Source: VBAS01 sp044867875
GTDB lineage: Bacteria; Bacteroidota; Bacteroidia; Chitinophagales; Chitinophagaceae
Direction of reading: 5' to 3'
DNA length: 5,397 bases
NCBI GenBank assembly: GCA_044867875.1
Contig: JBIOVR010000298.1
Coordinates: 1-5,397 of the forward strand
The notes beneath the pieces are model-generated. The model searched no databases and was not told where the DNA came from. It saw only the letters and a program-made list of their open reading frames with translations. A program made the position numbers and the translations under genes. Each line of letters begins with the position of its first letter. The first letter of the stretch is position 1. This document shows positions 4,477-5,397 of the stretch, in pieces.

Positions 4477-5397
4477 ATGAAAAAAATATTGCAATACTTG
4501 TTTGAGCATAAGACACTTTCAAGAGAAATGGCGAAAGAAGTTTTAGTCAACATTGGCAAAGGCTTTTACAACGAACATGAAATAACGGCTTTCATGACAG
4601 TATATCTAATGCGCAGCATTACTATTGATGAGTTACAAGGTTTTCGTGATGCTTTGCTTGAACTTTGCGTGCCTGTTGATTTTAGCGAATATGATACAAT
4701 AGATATTGTTGGCACTGGTGGGGATGGGAAGAATACTTTTAATATTTCTACACTCAGTTGTTTTATCGTGGCTGGTACAGGTCAAAAAGTTGCCAAGCAT
4801 GGTAACTATGGCGCTTCATCTATCAGCGGCGCATCGAACGTTATGGAGCAAATGGGCTACAAATTTAAAAATGATAATGACAGGTTGAAAAAAGAAATCG
4901 ACGAAGCGAATATTTGTTTTCTGCATGCACCATTATTTTATCCTGCATTAAAAACTGTTGGGCCGATCAGGAAGAATCTTGCGATGAGAACTTTTTTTAA
5001 TATGCTTGGCCCAATGGTGAATCCTTCACACCCGAAATACCAGTTGGTGGGTGTGTTCAGTCTTGAAATGGCAAGAATATATAATTACCTTTTGCAGCAA
5101 ACGGAAAAAGCATTTACCATAATTCACAGTCTTGATGGGTATGATGAGATCTCTTTGACAAATGACACAAAGGTTATTACCAATGAAGGAGAAAAAGTAA
5201 AGACACCCGAACAGCTTGGAAAGAGAATGGTAGAGCCTAACGATATACAAGGTGGCAACACAGTAGAAGAAGCGGCAAAGATCTTTTTAAAGATATTAAA
5301 AGGAGAGGGAACATGGGCACAGAATGCAGTTGTGCTTGCCAATGCAGCAATGGGACTTAATTGCACGGGCAATTATAAATCTTATGAAGATGCCTAT
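4477..5397 (+). CDS. trpD: Anthranilate phosphoribosyltransferase (3' end outside window)
   Basis: TrpD transfers the phosphoribosyl group of PRPP to anthranilate, the second step after TrpEG. I translated this frame by hand: the ATG at 4477 opens 307 codons without a stop to the window end, so about 25-35 residues of a usual 330-345-residue protein are missing. The N-terminal helical part is followed by the PRPP-binding GTGGDGKNTFNIST (79-92), then KHGNYGASSISGASNVME, HAPLFYPALKTVGPIRKNLA and RTFFNMLGPMVNP, all characteristic of TrpD. The later SLDGYDEISLT contains the Asp-Glu pair expected to bind Mg2+. The start lies 11 nt after the trpG stop, consistent with co-transcription, and no frameshift is seen. 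The close relative thymidine phosphorylase is excluded by the KHGN and FNMLGP forms and by context. Confidence 0.96.
   Translation, partial: MKKILQYLFEHKTLSREMAKEVLVNIGKGFYNEHEITAFMTVYLMRSITIDELQGFRDALLELCVPVDFSEYDTIDIVGTGGDGKNTFNISTLSCFIVAGTGQKVAKHGNYGASSISGASNVMEQMGYKFKNDNDRLKKEIDEANICFLHAPLFYPALKTVGPIRKNLAMRTFFNMLGPMVNPSHPKYQLVGVFSLEMARIYNYLLQQTEKAFTIIHSLDGYDEISLTNDTKVITNEGEKVKTPEQLGKRMVEPNDIQGGNTVEEAAKIFLKILKGEGTWAQNAVVLANAAMGLNCTGNYKSYEDAY

Noticed and set aside
4329..4559. Minus-strand 76-codon open frame
   Set aside because: It crosses the trpG/trpD junction antisense to two well-supported genes and has no motif.
4706..4888. Plus-strand 60-codon open frame
   Set aside because: It overlaps trpD in another frame; the trpD frame shows the PRPP-binding and KHGN motifs across the same bases.
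5026..5372. Two overlapping minus-strand open frames (5026-5250 and 5124-5372)
   Set aside because: Both are antisense to trpD and carry no recognisable protein features.

Overview
The window looks like chromosomal DNA from a Bacteroidota bacterium, most likely of the Chitinophagaceae type. The evidence is the AT-rich composition, gene starts without Shine-Dalgarno sequences, promoter-like TTG / TAnnTTTG pairs, the gene order trpE-trpG-trpD, and the character of the encoded proteins. The taxonomic call is inference; there is no rRNA or other marker gene.

Left part (1-2170, all minus strand). An exported amidohydrolase of the imidazolonepropionase-like (COG1228) type runs off the left edge, with only its first 204 residues present. 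Upstream of it lies a 148-bp gap (615-762) filled largely by a palindromic REP/MITE-like repeat. Next come two genes 13 nt apart that are probably co-transcribed: a multi-pass membrane protein of the DUF5009 / heparan-alpha-glucosaminide N-acetyltransferase-like family (1061-2170), followed by a 94-residue mini-GNAT protein of the PF14542 type (763-1047).

Middle (2171-2444). This 274-bp divergent intergenic region is the most informative part of the window. It holds two overlapping, oppositely oriented promoter candidates. It also holds an unannotated 18-codon leader peptide with three consecutive Trp codons (2243-2299), MKQANQYWWWHTNSFGVL. A perfect 7-bp GC-rich terminator hairpin with a T-run follows (2329-2352). 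The terminator's 5' arm can instead pair perfectly over 8 bp with a segment inside the leader reading frame (2284-2291). Together these parts form a complete translation-coupled transcription attenuator for tryptophan biosynthesis. A diverged piece of the same repeat found at 646-725 lies between the attenuator and trpE.

Right part (2445-5397, plus strand). trpE (anthranilate synthase component I), trpG (its glutamine amidotransferase subunit) and trpD (anthranilate phosphoribosyltransferase, cut by the right edge after 307 codons) are separated by 23 and 11 nt and form the start of a trp operon. TrpE and TrpG convert chorismate and glutamine to anthranilate, and TrpD adds the phosphoribosyl group. 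When Trp-tRNA is scarce the leader ribosome should stall on the Trp codons, let the antiterminator form, and allow transcription into trpEGD. When Trp is plentiful the ribosome reaches the leader stop codon, covers the antiterminator segment, and the terminator forms. TrpE also keeps the residues typical of Trp feedback inhibition, so the pathway appears controlled at both transcript and enzyme level.
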